From: Curtobacterium sp. 458
Lineage (GTDB): Bacteria; Actinomycetota; Actinomycetes; Actinomycetales; Microbacteriaceae
Reading direction: 5' to 3'
Assembly (NCBI RefSeq): GCF_030406605.1
Contig: NZ_CP129104.1
Coordinates: forward strand, 1,376,072 to 1,440,071
DNA: 64,000 nt
Below the pieces are notes generated by a model that had not been told where the DNA came from, did no database searches, and saw only the letters and a list, made by a program, of their open reading frames with translations. The translations under genes and the position numbers were made by a program. Below, piece after piece: positions 47,217 through 58,777 of the stretch. Numbering within the stretch: the stretch's first letter is position 1; every line of letters starts with the position of its first letter.

Positions 47217-47326
47217 CCGGCTTCGCGACAGTCCAGCGGCGTGCCAGGGTCCGGCGACGCGGCACCCCTACGATGTGCGAGACCCGTACCACCCGCCTCG
47301 CGCCACCACCTCGTGATCGGACCGTC

Positions 47327-47626
47327 GTGACCACCACCCCCGCAGACGCGCTCAGCGAGCTCGACCTGCACGTGCTCGCCTTCGAGCACGACCGGGCGCG
47401 GCACGACCGCACGAAGGAGGCGGAGATCCGCGTCGAGTTCGACATGTCGCCGGCCCGGTACTACCAGGTGCTCGACCGCGTGATCGACTCCCCGGCGGCG
47501 CTCGCGTACGACCCGCAGCTCGTCACCCGACTGCAACGACTCCGGCACGCCCGCGTCACGGCGCGGGCGGGGCGCAGCTTCGCGCTCCCCGGAGCCGCAC
47601 CAGAACCCCGTGAAGAGGACCGATGA
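47327..47626 (+). CDS. DUF3263 family protein, small helix-turn-helix-like
   Basis: 99 aa from GTG 47327. An ATG at 47273 is in frame but lies within the probable -10 box TACGAT (47269-47274), so it cannot be the start if that promoter is real. DUF3263 core: HVLAFEHDRARHDRTKEAEIR and MSPARYYQVLDRVIDSPAAL, which looks like a DNA-binding helix pair. It overlaps the LytR_C gene by 4 nt, a conserved pair in actinobacteria. Confidence 0.85.
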   Translation: MTTTPADALSELDLHVLAFEHDRARHDRTKEAEIRVEFDMSPARYYQVLDRVIDSPAALAYDPQLVTRLQRLRHARVTARAGRSFALPGAAPEPREEDR

Positions 47627-48225
47627 CCGAGAGATTCCCCCGAGACCGGTTCGACGACGCCACCGACGGCCCGCGCGTCGGTGCGCACCGCGGCCCCCAG
47701 CGTCGGGGCCGCGGCTGGATCGTGTTCGCATGGGCAGCCCTCGCCACCGGAGTCCTCGTCGGCCTCGGCGTCCTCGGGCTCGGGCTGGCGACCACCGGCC
47801 TCTCGGACGGCAACGACTCCGGCGGGGGCGCCTCGTCCCCGACCCCCTCGGCCTCGGCGTCCGCGACCGCGAAGCCGTCTCCGTCCTCGACGCCGTCCGC
47901 GTCGTCGGGCTCCGGAGCGGGTGCGTCCGCCGCGACCCCGGCGCAGCAGGGCACCACGAGCGTCGTCGTGCTGAACGGCACCACGACGACCGGGCTCGCC
48001 GGCCGTGCCAGCACGGCGCTGACCGGGGCGGGGTGGAAGATCACCTCGACGGGCGACGCCGGCACGACCGGGACCACGCAGACGATCGTGTACTACCGCT
48101 CGGCCGAGTCGGCTGCGGTCGCGCAGGGCATCGCGAAGTCGCTCGGCACCACCGCCGTGCAGCAGTCGACGGCCTTCCCGAACGCCGACGTCAGCGTCGT
48201 CCTGGGGTCCGACTACACCGGTTGA
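47623..48225 (+). CDS. LytR_C domain membrane protein
   Basis: 200 aa. One membrane span (about residues 32-55, [21 protein letters not shown]), a Ser/Ala/Pro linker, then a LytR C-terminal domain from about residue 112 ([21 protein letters not shown]) ending [11 protein letters not shown]. Such domains occur in envelope proteins linked to wall polymer attachment. Upstream of cspA and groEL, a conserved order. Confidence 0.88.
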   Translation: MTERFPRDRFDDATDGPRVGAHRGPQRRGRGWIVFAWAALATGVLVGLGVLGLGLATTGLSDGNDSGGGASSPTPSASASATAKPSPSSTPSASSGSGAGASAATPAQQGTTSVVVLNGTTTTGLAGRASTALTGAGWKITSTGDAGTTGTTQTIVYYRSAESAAVAQGIAKSLGTTAVQQSTAFPNADVSVVLGSDYTG

Positions 48226-50529
<2,304 letters not shown>

Positions 50530-50544
50530 TCCCGGTAGCCGGAA

Positions 50545-50573
50545 GGGCCCCGCACGCTGCGCGTGCGGGGCCC
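50545..50573 (+). terminator. Terminator after groEL
   Basis: Perfect 13-bp stem GGGCCCCGCACGC with complement, loop TGC, 16 bp after the stop. Confidence 0.85.
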
Positions 50574-50617
50574 ATCCGCGTGCGGGGCGCTTCGCGCGCG
50601 GGCCGGCTTCCGCGTGC

Positions 50618-50727
50618 GGTCACGACACCCCGTCGTCCTGTCGCGAGCGGTCACGAAGTGTCAGTGTCGTCGGGTTGCAGCGACCTCTCGTGACCGCCAG
50701 TGGCTGGGGACACGGGGAGTCGTGCCC
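50618..50727. repeat. 110-bp four-arm GGTCAC element, copy 2
   Basis: Outer left GGTCACGACACCCCG at 50618, inner left GGTCACGA at 50649, inner right TCGTGACC ending 50695, outer right GGAGTCGTGCCC ending 50727. Spacing 31-47-32, the same as the other copies. It lies between the groEL terminator and the endonuclease-like gene. The 126 bp that follow up to 50853 hold no other recognisable feature. Confidence 0.75.
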
Positions 50728-50853
50728 CTTGATCACCGCCGCTGGCAGTCAGAGCGCGGCCGCGGCTCCTGCACAGGCTGCGATCATCTGACTGCCTCCA
50801 CAGGCGGAGCGGCTGGCGCCTGCTGAGCGAGGCCGCGCCGTCAGCATCGGTGG

Positions 50854-51732
50854 ATGCGTAGTGCTCGGCGACTCCCGCCCGACTTCGAGGCGACTGTGTT
50901 CCGTACCGATGACGCCCTCGCGGCGGGAGTGAACCGGGAACGACTCCGACGATCGGACCTCGCGACGCCGACGCGCGGTGTTCGCGCACCAGCAGGCTTC
51001 GACGATCTCGCGTCCGCCATCGCGGTCGTCATGCGTGACGATCAGCACTTCAGCCACCTGACGGCGGCACGGCTGTGGGGTGCGCCGCTGCCCCGTGCGG
51101 AGCAGGACGACCACCGAGTCCACGTGACGACCGTCGGTACCCTCCGGATGCGGCGTCCGGGAGTCATCTCGCATCGCGCCGTGTCGGCGGACGTCCGTGT
51201 CCTGAACGGTCGCCGGTTGAGCTCTCCGGCCGCTGCGTGGTTCGAGTGCGCCGGGCTGCTGGACCGCACTGCGCTGATCGCGGTCGGTGACCACCTGGTC
51301 GGGCGAGCGGGACTGGCCACGATCGACGACCTCCGGCGGGCAATCCGACCGGGCAGCCCCCACGCCGTCGCCGCCCGGAGCGCTGTCGATCGGGTCCGTA
51401 TCGGATCTGAGTCTCCGATGGAGACCTGGATGCGCCTCGCTGTCGTCGAAGCTGGCTTCCCCGAGCCGGAACTCAACGTCGAGGTGTGGGACGGGGAGGG
51501 CGTGTTCCTCGGGAGGGTCGACCTCGCCTGGCCGCGACTCCGGATTGCGCTCGAGTACGACGGCGAGCACCATCGCGAGCGTGACGTCTTCCGGCACGAC
51601 CAGCGGCGGGACAACGGGTTCGTCGTGAACGACTGGAAGGTCATCCACGCGACGGCCGCGGACGCCGCTCGGCCTGCAGTGTTGTTCGAACGACTGCGGC
51701 AGGCGTTCCTCGCGAGGGGCGTGGTCTTTTGA
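50854..51732 (+). CDS. AbiEi-like / DUF559 endonuclease-fold protein
   Basis: 292 aa. The N-terminal part (residues 1-100) resembles the AbiEi winged-helix module (LLRR-type: AAGVNRERLRRSDLATPTRGV, then TAARLWGAPLP). The C-terminal part resembles DUF559/Vsr-like nuclease folds: SPMETWMRLAVVEAGF, then GRVDLAWPRLRIALEYDGEHH with Asp and Glu placed as in PD-(D/E)xK. Such genes are scattered, accessory and of unknown role in actinobacteria. It is flanked on both sides by the 110-bp GGTCAC element. Confidence 0.75.
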   Translation: MRSARRLPPDFEATVFRTDDALAAGVNRERLRRSDLATPTRGVRAPAGFDDLASAIAVVMRDDQHFSHLTAARLWGAPLPRAEQDDHRVHVTTVGTLRMRRPGVISHRAVSADVRVLNGRRLSSPAAAWFECAGLLDRTALIAVGDHLVGRAGLATIDDLRRAIRPGSPHAVAARSAVDRVRIGSESPMETWMRLAVVEAGFPEPELNVEVWDGEGVFLGRVDLAWPRLRIALEYDGEHHRERDVFRHDQRRDNGFVVNDWKVIHATAADAARPAVLFERLRQAFLARGVVF

Positions 51733-51763
51733 GGGTGTGGGGTGGGGAGCGCTCGTCCGTGCC

Positions 51764-51873
51764 GGTCACGACACCCCGGACGCCAGCAGGGGGACGGTCA
51801 CGACTTGTCGCTCCGGCCGGGGCAGAACGACACGTCGTGACCACTCGACGTGAGCCTGCGGGGTGTTGTGACC
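51764..51873. repeat. 110-bp four-arm GGTCAC element, copy 3
   Basis: Outer arms GGTCACGACACCCCG (51764-51778) and CGGGGTGTTGTGACC (51859-51873); inner arms GGTCACGACTTGTCG (51796-51810) and CGACACGTCGTGACC (51828-51842). Each pair has one mismatch. The best-preserved copy. It lies between the convergent endonuclease-like and kinase genes. Confidence 0.82.
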
Positions 51874-51916
51874 TCGGCACGGCGGGGCGACCGCGCGTCG
51901 GGCGGGAGCGCGCGGG

Positions 51917-53617
51917 TCAGGGGGCGGGGGCGGCCTCGGGGGCCGGGGGCACCCAGTCGCGGGGGAGCAGGGGGAGCCACACGCGGAAGGTCGCTCCGCC
52001 GCCCTCGGTGTCGAACACCTCGACCGACCCGTGGTGTGCCTGCACGATGCCCGACACGATCGCGAGCCCCAGCCCGGAGCCGCCGGTGTCGCGTGCCCGC
52101 GAGGTGTCCGCACGCCAGAACCGCTGGAAGATCTTGTCGCGGAGCTGCGGCGGGATGCCCTCACCGTGGTCGATGACGTCGATGTTCGCGAGCCCGCGCT
52201 CCTCGTCGACGCCGATGCCGATCTCGATGGGGTCGTCGGACGGCGTGAAGCGCATCGCGTTGCCCATCAGGTTCGTCACGACCTGCCGGATCTTGTTCTC
52301 CTCGGCGAGGACGATCGGCGGGCGCTTCGGCAGCACGACCGTGGGCAGCGGGGTGGTCTCGTCGGTCGGCGCGGCGTCGAGGCTCATCGCACGGTTGCGA
52401 CGGGCACGGAGCCGGGCGATCGTCTGGCGCGAGAACGCGATCGGTCCCGTCGTGTTGGCGGAGGCGGACGTCGGCGACGCGGGGACCTCGCCGGTCTCGG
52501 ACATCGCCGGGCGGACGGCCTGCGGGACGCTCTCGCCGGTGACGCTGTCCTCGACGAGCACCTGGATCTCGCGGTCGGGGTTGGACGCCATGGTGTCGAG
52601 CGCGGAGTCGCGGGCGATCGACACGAGGTCGACCGGGCCGAGCTCGAGCGGCTTCGACTCGTCGATGCGGGCGAGCTGGAGCAGGTCCTGCACGAGGAGC
52701 CCCATGCGCTGGGCTTCCTTCTCGATGCGCTCCATGGCCTGGGCGACGTCCTCTTCCTTGCGGAGGGCACCCATGCGGTACAGCTCGGCGTACCCGCGGA
52801 GTGAGACGAGCGGCGTCCGGAGTTCGTGGGAGGCGTCACCGACGAACCGGCGCATCTGGTCGATCGTGCGCTCCCGGTCCTCGAACGCGGTGTCGATGCG
52901 CTCGAGCATGGCGTTGAGGGAGCGGTTGAGGCGCCCGACCTCGGTGTTCGGGGTGTCCGCCTCGAGTCGCTGGTTGAAGTCCCCGGCGGCGAAGCGCGCA
53001 GCGGTGTCCTCGACGTCGCGCAAGGGGTCGAAGGTCGCCGTCACGAGGAGCCTGGTCAGCATGGCGCCGAGCAGCATCACCGAGATGCCGAAGAACAGGA
53101 AGATGACGGTGAAGCGGAGGATCGTCTGGTCGTTGTCGGCGCTCGAGACCGCGACGAGCACGTACCCGGTCTCGGTGGTGCCGTCAGACCGGTTCTGCAG
53201 CGCGGCGGGGATGACCTGCGCGCGCCACTCGTGGTCGTGTGCGCTGTCGTAGAGCGAGAACCGCTGCGTGCTCTGCGAGGCCTGCGCGAAGTCGAGCATC
53301 CGGATGTCGGGCCGGCTGCTGGTCTTCGTCTGGCAGATCTGGTCGCCGTCGGCGTTGTAGGCGGCGACGTAGGCACGCTGCGACAGCACGACCGACAGTT
53401 CGCAGTACTGCTTGCCGTCGCTGATGTTCTGGCCCTCGAGCTGCTCCGTCGTCTGCTTCACGGTGTCGTCGAGCTGGGTGAGCAGGTAGGTCGACAGCAC
53501 GGTCATCGTGCCGAGCCCGGCGACGAGCAGGCCGAGCGCGACCAGGAGCACCGTGATCCCGGTGATCTTGGTGCGCAGGGAGATCCCGTCCCACCAGCGG
53601 CTCATTCGCGTGTGCAT
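51917..53617 (-). CDS. Sensor histidine kinase
   Basis: 566 aa. Two membrane spans (about residues 17-40 and 180-203) frame an extracytoplasmic sensor. HAMP follows, then the phospho-acceptor His in GDASHELRTPLVSLRG. HATPase motifs NLMGNAMRFT, DHGEGIP and GGSGLGLAIVSGI. An unusual insertion of about 70 residues, Ser/Pro/Ala-rich and then RARRNR, lies between the HisKA domain and the N-box. The architecture fits TrcS/TcrY-type kinases. Pairs with the regulator 63 bp upstream. Confidence 0.93.
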   Translation of the reverse strand: MHTRMSRWWDGISLRTKITGITVLLVALGLLVAGLGTMTVLSTYLLTQLDDTVKQTTEQLEGQNISDGKQYCELSVVLSQRAYVAAYNADGDQICQTKTSSRPDIRMLDFAQASQSTQRFSLYDSAHDHEWRAQVIPAALQNRSDGTTETGYVLVAVSSADNDQTILRFTVIFLFFGISVMLLGAMLTRLLVTATFDPLRDVEDTAARFAAGDFNQRLEADTPNTEVGRLNRSLNAMLERIDTAFEDRERTIDQMRRFVGDASHELRTPLVSLRGYAELYRMGALRKEEDVAQAMERIEKEAQRMGLLVQDLLQLARIDESKPLELGPVDLVSIARDSALDTMASNPDREIQVLVEDSVTGESVPQAVRPAMSETGEVPASPTSASANTTGPIAFSRQTIARLRARRNRAMSLDAAPTDETTPLPTVVLPKRPPIVLAEENKIRQVVTNLMGNAMRFTPSDDPIEIGIGVDEERGLANIDVIDHGEGIPPQLRDKIFQRFWRADTSRARDTGGSGLGLAIVSGIVQAHHGSVEVFDTEGGGATFRVWLPLLPRDWVPPAPEAAPAP

Positions 53618-53680
53618 GCTGCCCCAACGATAGACAGCGACCGCCCGGTGAAACCGGACGGCCGCCGTGAAGACCTGCGT

Positions 53681-54376
53681 CTAGGAGGCCTTCGCCGCCT
53701 TGAGCATGTAGCCGAAGCCGCGCTTGGTCTGGATGACCGGCTCGGCCGAGTACTGGTCGAGCTTGCGGCGGAGGTACGAGATGTACGACTCCACGATGCC
53801 CGCGTCGCCGTTGAAGTCGTACTCCCACACGTGGTCGAGGATCTGCGCCTTGGAGAGCACCCGGTTCGGGTTGAGCATGAGGTAGCGGAGCAGCTTGAAC
53901 TCGGTCGGGGAGAGCTCGATCTGCGCGTCGCCGATGGTGACCTCGTGGGTGTCCTGGTCCATCGTCAGTTCGCCGGCACGGATGATGGCGTCCTCTTCGT
54001 CGTTCATGGTGCGACGAAGGATGGCCTTGATGCGGGCGACGATCTCGTCGAGCGAGAACGGCTTGGTGACGTAGTCGTCGCCGCCGACGGTGAGGCCGGT
54101 GATCTTGTCCTCGGTGTCGTCCTTGGCGGTGAGGAACAGGATGGGCGACGTGTAGCCCGAGGACCGGAGGCGCTTGGTGACGCCGAAGCCGTTCATGTCG
54201 GGGAGCATGACGTCGAGGATGATGAGGTCCGGCTCTTCCTCGAGCACGGCGGAGATGGCCTGCGCGCCGTTGCCCACGGCACGCACGGCGAAACCGGCGA
54301 AGCGCAGGGAGGTCGTCAGCAGGTCGCGGATGTTCGGTTCGTCGTCGACGATCAGGATCTTGGGGCCATCGCTCAT
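53681..54376 (-). CDS. OmpR-family response regulator
   Basis: 231 aa from ATG 54376. Receiver with DDEPN, phospho-Asp in LIILDVMLPDMNG, Lys in DDYVTKPFSLDE; winged helix with LSPTEFKLLRYLMLNPNRVL and VESYISYLRRKLD. It resembles TrcR/TcrX. First gene of the two-gene signalling operon. The signal is unknown. Confidence 0.94.
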   Translation of the reverse strand: MSDGPKILIVDDEPNIRDLLTTSLRFAGFAVRAVGNGAQAISAVLEEEPDLIILDVMLPDMNGFGVTKRLRSSGYTSPILFLTAKDDTEDKITGLTVGGDDYVTKPFSLDEIVARIKAILRRTMNDEEDAIIRAGELTMDQDTHEVTIGDAQIELSPTEFKLLRYLMLNPNRVLSKAQILDHVWEYDFNGDAGIVESYISYLRRKLDQYSAEPVIQTKRGFGYMLKAAKAS

Positions 54377-54438
54377 GCGCCCATCTTCTGACTGTTCCTT
54401 GTGGCTTTCCTGTGAGCGGTGCGTGCGTGAGCACGGGA

Positions 54439-54482
54439 CGGCCTGGAGGCGCGGTGCGGGCTGGCACCGCGCCTCCAGGCCG
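54439..54482. repeat. GGAGGCGCGG palindrome family copy
   Basis: Arms CGGCCTGGAGGCGCGGTGC and complement, spacer GGGCTG. The 32-bp core differs from the 59506 copy at two positions. It lies just after the XPB-type helicase stop. Confidence 0.85.
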
Positions 54483-54510
54483 CCCTTCGGGAACCCCCGC
54501 AAGGAGGCCG

Positions 54511-56205
54511 CTACGCGGCGGCCGCCACCTGGTCGGCGTCGAGGATGGTGTACGAGTAGCCCTGCTCGGCGAGGAACCGCTGCCGGTTCTGCGCGAAGTC
54601 CTGGTCGACGGTGTCCCGCGTGACGAGGGTGTAGAACGAGGCCGGCAGGCCGTCCTTGTTCGGGCGGAGGAGCCGTCCGAGGCGCTGCGCTTCTTCCTGC
54701 CGGGAGCCGAACGAGCCCGAGACCTGGATCGCCACGGTCGCGTCGGGCAGGTCGACCGAGAAGTTCGCGACCTTGGACACCACGAGCACGTCGATCGCGC
54801 CCGTGCGGAAGGCCTGGAAGAGTCGCTCACGCTCGTCGACGGGCGTCGCTCCCGTGATCTCGGCGGCGTCCAGCGACGCAGCGAGGTCGTCGAGCTGGTC
54901 GATGTACTGCCCGATGACGAGGATCTGCTCGCCCCGGTGCTTCTCGATGAGCTCTCGCACGACCGGGGTCTTCGCGGGCGTCGTCGCGGCGAGGCGGTAG
55001 CGCTCGTCGTCGCCGGACGCCGCGTACTCGAGCCGATCGCCGTGGGGCAGGTCGATGCGGACCTCGTAGCAGGACGCCGGCGAGATGTAGCCCTGCGCCT
55101 CGATCTCCTTCCACGGGGCGTCGTAGCGCTTCGGCCCGATGAGCGAGAACACGTCGCCCTCGCGCCCGTCCTCGCGCACGAGCGTCGCGGTCAGGCCGAG
55201 GCGGCGACGCGCCTGCAGGTCGGCCGTGAGCTTGAACACCGGCGCCGGCAGGAGGTGGACCTCGTCGTAGACGATGAGCCCCCAGTCGAGCGCGTCGAGG
55301 AGCGACAGGTGCGTGTACTCGCCCTTCCGCCGCGCGGTGAGGATCTGGTACGTCGCGATCGTGACCGGGCGGATCTCCTTCACGGAGCCGGAGTACTCGC
55401 CGATCTCGTCCTCGGTCAGGCTGGTCCGCCGCAGCAGCTCGTCACGCCACTGCCGCGCGGAGACGGTGTTCGTGACGAGGATGAGTGTGGTCGCCTTGAC
55501 GGTCGCCATCGCTCCGGCACCGACGAGCGTCTTGCCGGCACCACAGGGGAGCACGACGACGCCCGAGCCCTGCGCGAAGAAGGTGTCGACGGCCTGCTCC
55601 TGGTACGGCCGGAGGTGCCAGTCGGCGGTCGCGAGGTCGATCGCGTGCGGCTGACCCGGCGTGTAGCCCGCGAGGTCCTCCGCCGGCCAGCCGAGCTTCA
55701 CGAGCTCCTGCTTGACCTGTCCGCGGGCCCACGGCTGGAGCTCGATCTCCTCCGGGGAGCGCTGGTCGCCCAGGAGCGGCTTGATGCGCTTCGACCGGGT
55801 GACCTCGGCGAGGATCGTCGGGTCGGTTGCGGTGAGGAGCAGCATCGGCTGGCGCTCGAGTTCTTCGCCGGGGGAGTTCGCGATCGCGGGTGCGTCCGGC
55901 CGTTCCTCGCGCCGGATGACGAGCCGGCCGTAGCGGGACACCGTGTCGCGGACGTCGACCGTGACGCTCTGCGGGACGGGGAACTTCGCGAACCGCTCGA
56001 GCGTGTCGATCATCGCCTCGGCATCGTGCCCGGCGGCCCGGGCGTTCCACAGACCGAGCCGCGTGATGCGGTAGGTGTGCACGTGCTCCGGGGCACGTTC
56101 GAGCTCCGCGAACACCGCCAGTTCGTGGCGCGCGTCCTCGGCGTCGGGGTGTGCCACCTCGAGCAGCACCGTGCGGTCGCTCTGCACGATCAGCGGTCCG
56201 TTCAT
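54511..56205 (-). CDS. XPB/Ssl2-type DNA helicase
   Basis: 564 aa, close to mycobacterial XPB (Rv0861c). N-terminal damage-recognition-like region, then Walker A PCGAGKT, DEVH box in LIVYDEVHLLP, LGLTATLVREDG (motif III and the RED motif), and helicase C motif RLGRLLRPNKDG. A 3'-5' DNA helicase presumed to act in repair. It is followed upstream on the same strand by its usual helicase-associated partner. Confidence 0.94.
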   Translation of the reverse strand: MNGPLIVQSDRTVLLEVAHPDAEDARHELAVFAELERAPEHVHTYRITRLGLWNARAAGHDAEAMIDTLERFAKFPVPQSVTVDVRDTVSRYGRLVIRREERPDAPAIANSPGEELERQPMLLLTATDPTILAEVTRSKRIKPLLGDQRSPEEIELQPWARGQVKQELVKLGWPAEDLAGYTPGQPHAIDLATADWHLRPYQEQAVDTFFAQGSGVVVLPCGAGKTLVGAGAMATVKATTLILVTNTVSARQWRDELLRRTSLTEDEIGEYSGSVKEIRPVTIATYQILTARRKGEYTHLSLLDALDWGLIVYDEVHLLPAPVFKLTADLQARRRLGLTATLVREDGREGDVFSLIGPKRYDAPWKEIEAQGYISPASCYEVRIDLPHGDRLEYAASGDDERYRLAATTPAKTPVVRELIEKHRGEQILVIGQYIDQLDDLAASLDAAEITGATPVDERERLFQAFRTGAIDVLVVSKVANFSVDLPDATVAIQVSGSFGSRQEEAQRLGRLLRPNKDGLPASFYTLVTRDTVDQDFAQNRQRFLAEQGYSYTILDADQVAAAA

Positions 56206-56252
56206 GACCGATCAGCCTAGGCGCTCCGCCTGCGCACGGGCCGGGGTGTGGA

Positions 56253-58013
56253 TCAGGCGTCGCTCTCCACAGCCACGACGAGGGAGAGCGGGAGGGTCCG
56301 CTCGACGTCCACCGCCGTGTCCTTGCCGCGGACGCGACCGGCCGCGACCGAGGTCGGGACGATCGAGAACGGTCGCTCCGAGCCGTCCGGCATGCGCACC
56401 GTGAGCCGGATCGGCGTGCGTCCGCGCACGGCGAGGTCGATCTGCCGGCCGAGCCACTCCTGCTCCGGCTCGCCCTCCGCCCGCTCAGTCGTCAACCGGA
56501 GGCGCTCCACGAGTGCACGGGCGGCCTCCTGCGGGTCGCGTCCCGCTGCGCGGCGGACGGGAGGCGCGGCCTCCACGGTCGCCTGGGCTGCGGTCGTCAG
56601 CACGGCCGGGTACCGCGCGTCGCGCAGCGCGGTGTGCACGACCTGCGCCGGGTAGCGGGTGGTCAGCGTGGTGAGGTCCGGCCGCTCCCACGACACCTGC
56701 CGGAGCTCGGCGTCCACGCCGATCAGGTCGAGCTGGTCGGCCGTGCCCCGGACGACCGAGCCGACGCCGCCCGGACCGAGGTCGACCACGATGCTGCCGT
56801 CGCGCTCGGCGACCTGGTCGACGAGGTAGGCGAGCGGTTGGGGCACGCCCGACACCGAGAGCCGTTCGAACCGCCCGAGCACCGCGTCGCGGTCGAGTCC
56901 GGACCGGAAGGCCCGGGCGAGCGACTCCTCCGACACGCGGTACCGCGCTGCGAGGCCCGGGGCCTCGAGCGTCGCGACGGCACGGAGTTCGGCGTCGTCC
57001 GCCGGGGCGAGCGGCCCGGGCGCGATGACGGTGAGGTCGTGCTGGAGGTACACGCCCGGCACGGTGTCGGGGAGGTCCGCGGCGGCACGGTCGGCCGCGT
57101 CCGTGGCGCCGGCGAGCAGGGCGGCACCCGTGGTGGTGAGGGCGCCGTCGACCACGAGGCCGAGCGCACTCCCCGTGCCCGCGACCGTCAGGAGTTCGGC
57201 GTCGAGCCACCGTGCACCGGCCGGGTACGCCCAGCGCCCCGTCGCGACGAGGTCGTGCCAGTCGGCGCCCGCGAGGTCGAGCACCTCGCGCACGGCGGGG
57301 TCGAGCGCGTCCCGCCAAGCGCCCGTGAGGGTGGTCCACCGCTCGGCCCACGGCGCGAGGAGCCATGCGTCACCATCGTCCGAGACGTTCCACGTGCCGC
57401 GCTCGAGCGACGCCAGGCCGGTCCGGCGCAGCAGGCTGAGGCGGTCGGGGACGACCTCGGGGTCGGTGCCCAGCCGGTCGCCGAGCGTCCGGGCGAGTGG
57501 GGTGCCGATGCCGCCCTTCACGAGCTCGCGCACCTCGCCGGCGTCGACGGCCCGGAGCAGCTCGGCGAGCACGGTCATGGTGCCGAACGCGTGCTCGGCG
57601 CCCGTCGCCCGGGCCGTGTCGTCGTCGACGGGGGCGGCGTGGCGGGCTGGTGCCGGGCCTCCCGGCTGGTCCACCGCGACCGCCAGGTCCGGGTGGGCGG
57701 CCAGGCGGGCGGACACCGCGTCGTCGACGCCGCCGTCCGTGTCGGCGAGGCCGAGCGCGACCGCAGGCGCCAGCGAGTCCGTGGCGCCGCCGTCGCGGAG
57801 GGCGAGGAGTGCCGCCCGCGGCAGGTGCTCGATCGCGGCGTCGACCGCGTCGTCCGTGCGGAGCGCCTCGGCCAGGTCGAAGAAGTCCGCGATGTGCTGC
57901 GGCCCGCTCTCGGCGAGCGACGCGGCGGGCAGCCGGCGGGCGACGACGAGGCGCTCAAGGGCGTCGTCGGGCATCGCCCGGAGTCGGGCGGCGAGGTCGG
58001 CGGTGGTCGTCAT
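56253..58013 (-). CDS. Helicase-associated domain protein, XPB partner
   Basis: 586 aa. Regularly encoded next to actinobacterial XPB (Rv0862c type). The N-terminus is Ala/Leu-rich and helical (DLAARLRAMPDDALERLV). The C-terminal Helicase_C_3-like part includes YLQHDLTVIAPGPLAP and VVRGTADQLDLIGVD. It lacks ATPase motifs. Role unknown, possibly a cofactor of XPB. Confidence 0.85.
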   Translation of the reverse strand: MTTTADLAARLRAMPDDALERLVVARRLPAASLAESGPQHIADFFDLAEALRTDDAVDAAIEHLPRAALLALRDGGATDSLAPAVALGLADTDGGVDDAVSARLAAHPDLAVAVDQPGGPAPARHAAPVDDDTARATGAEHAFGTMTVLAELLRAVDAGEVRELVKGGIGTPLARTLGDRLGTDPEVVPDRLSLLRRTGLASLERGTWNVSDDGDAWLLAPWAERWTTLTGAWRDALDPAVREVLDLAGADWHDLVATGRWAYPAGARWLDAELLTVAGTGSALGLVVDGALTTTGAALLAGATDAADRAAADLPDTVPGVYLQHDLTVIAPGPLAPADDAELRAVATLEAPGLAARYRVSEESLARAFRSGLDRDAVLGRFERLSVSGVPQPLAYLVDQVAERDGSIVVDLGPGGVGSVVRGTADQLDLIGVDAELRQVSWERPDLTTLTTRYPAQVVHTALRDARYPAVLTTAAQATVEAAPPVRRAAGRDPQEAARALVERLRLTTERAEGEPEQEWLGRQIDLAVRGRTPIRLTVRMPDGSERPFSIVPTSVAAGRVRGKDTAVDVERTLPLSLVVAVESDA

Positions 58014-58044
58014 CGTCCGTCCGCTCGATGCCGGGTCCGGGTCC

Positions 58045-58344
58045 TCAGTGAGACGTCCGGTTCTCGCGGGCCCGGCGTGTCCAGACGACGCCGAGGAGCA
58101 CGAACAGGAGCAGCATGCCGATCGGGAGTCCGACGAGCGGGATCGCCATGACGACCGGCCACGGCATCGACCCTCCGGCAGCAGGAGCCGTCAGCCACAT
58201 CACGATCACCGCGACGAGGCACAGGAAGGCGGCGATGAAGATCCCGCCGACCATGAACCCGAGCACGCGTTCGGTACGATTGAACGTCACCGAGGACTCC
58301 GCTGCGTCGCGGGGGGTCCCGGTGGATCGGGTCGGCTTGGCCAT
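58045..58344 (-). CDS. Hypothetical membrane protein, two TM segments
   Basis: 99 aa from ATG 58344, 7 nt after TATCCT on the minus strand. Two spans: about residues 28-50 (VLGFMVGGIFIAAFLCLVAV) and 62-86 (PVVMAIPLVGLPIGMLLLFVLL). The basic C-terminus is TRRARENRTSH. No family recognised. Divergent from the cold-shock gene. Confidence 0.75.
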   Translation of the reverse strand: MAKPTRSTGTPRDAAESSVTFNRTERVLGFMVGGIFIAAFLCLVAVIVMWLTAPAAGGSMPWPVVMAIPLVGLPIGMLLLFVLLGVVWTRRARENRTSH

Positions 58345-58399
58345 CGACCCAGGATATCCGACGCACCACGGCCGTTCCACGACCACGAGGAGTCCACGC

Positions 58400-58777
58400 A
58401 TGCCCACCGGCAAGGTCAAGTTCTACGACGACCAGAAGGGGTTCGGGTTCATCACCGGCGACGACGGCGACCAGGTGTTCCTGCACGCCTCCTCGCTGCC
58501 GGACGGCGTCACCACGGTGAAGGCCGGTTCGCGACTCGAGTACGGCGTGGTCCAGGGCAAGAAGGGGTCGCAGGCGCTCAGCGTGCGGTTCCTCGACCCG
58601 CAGCCGTCGCTGTCGAAGATGTCCCGTCGCTCGGCCGACGACATGGCCGTGATCGTCGAGGACCTCGTGAAGGAGCTCGACCGCATCAGCGGCGACCTCC
58701 GCCACGGCCGTTACCCGAAGAACGGGGAGCGCCTCGCCGCGATCCTCCGCCACGTCGCCGACCAGTTGGACGCCTGA
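58400..58777 (+). CDS. Cold-shock domain protein with C-terminal extension
   Basis: 125 aa. CSD at residues 1-66 ([24 protein letters not shown]), then a conserved helical extension of about 60 residues (MSRRSADDMAVIVEDLVKEL). RBS GAGGAG. Actinobacterial CspB-type protein. It overlaps the DUF3027 ATG by 1 nt, a conserved pairing. Confidence 0.93.
   Translation: MPTGKVKFYDDQKGFGFITGDDGDQVFLHASSLPDGVTTVKAGSRLEYGVVQGKKGSQALSVRFLDPQPSLSKMSRRSADDMAVIVEDLVKELDRISGDLRHGRYPKNGERLAAILRHVADQLDA

Noticed and set aside
47273..47326. ATG 47273 as start of the DUF3263 gene
   Set aside because: It overlaps the probable -10 box TACGAT, and GTG 47327 begins the conserved part.
57025..58770. Long plus-strand frame opposite the XPB partner gene and across the cold-shock gene
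   Set aside because: It only becomes convincing after 58777, where the DUF3027 gene starts with a TGATG overlap. The earlier part is low-complexity shadow sequence.
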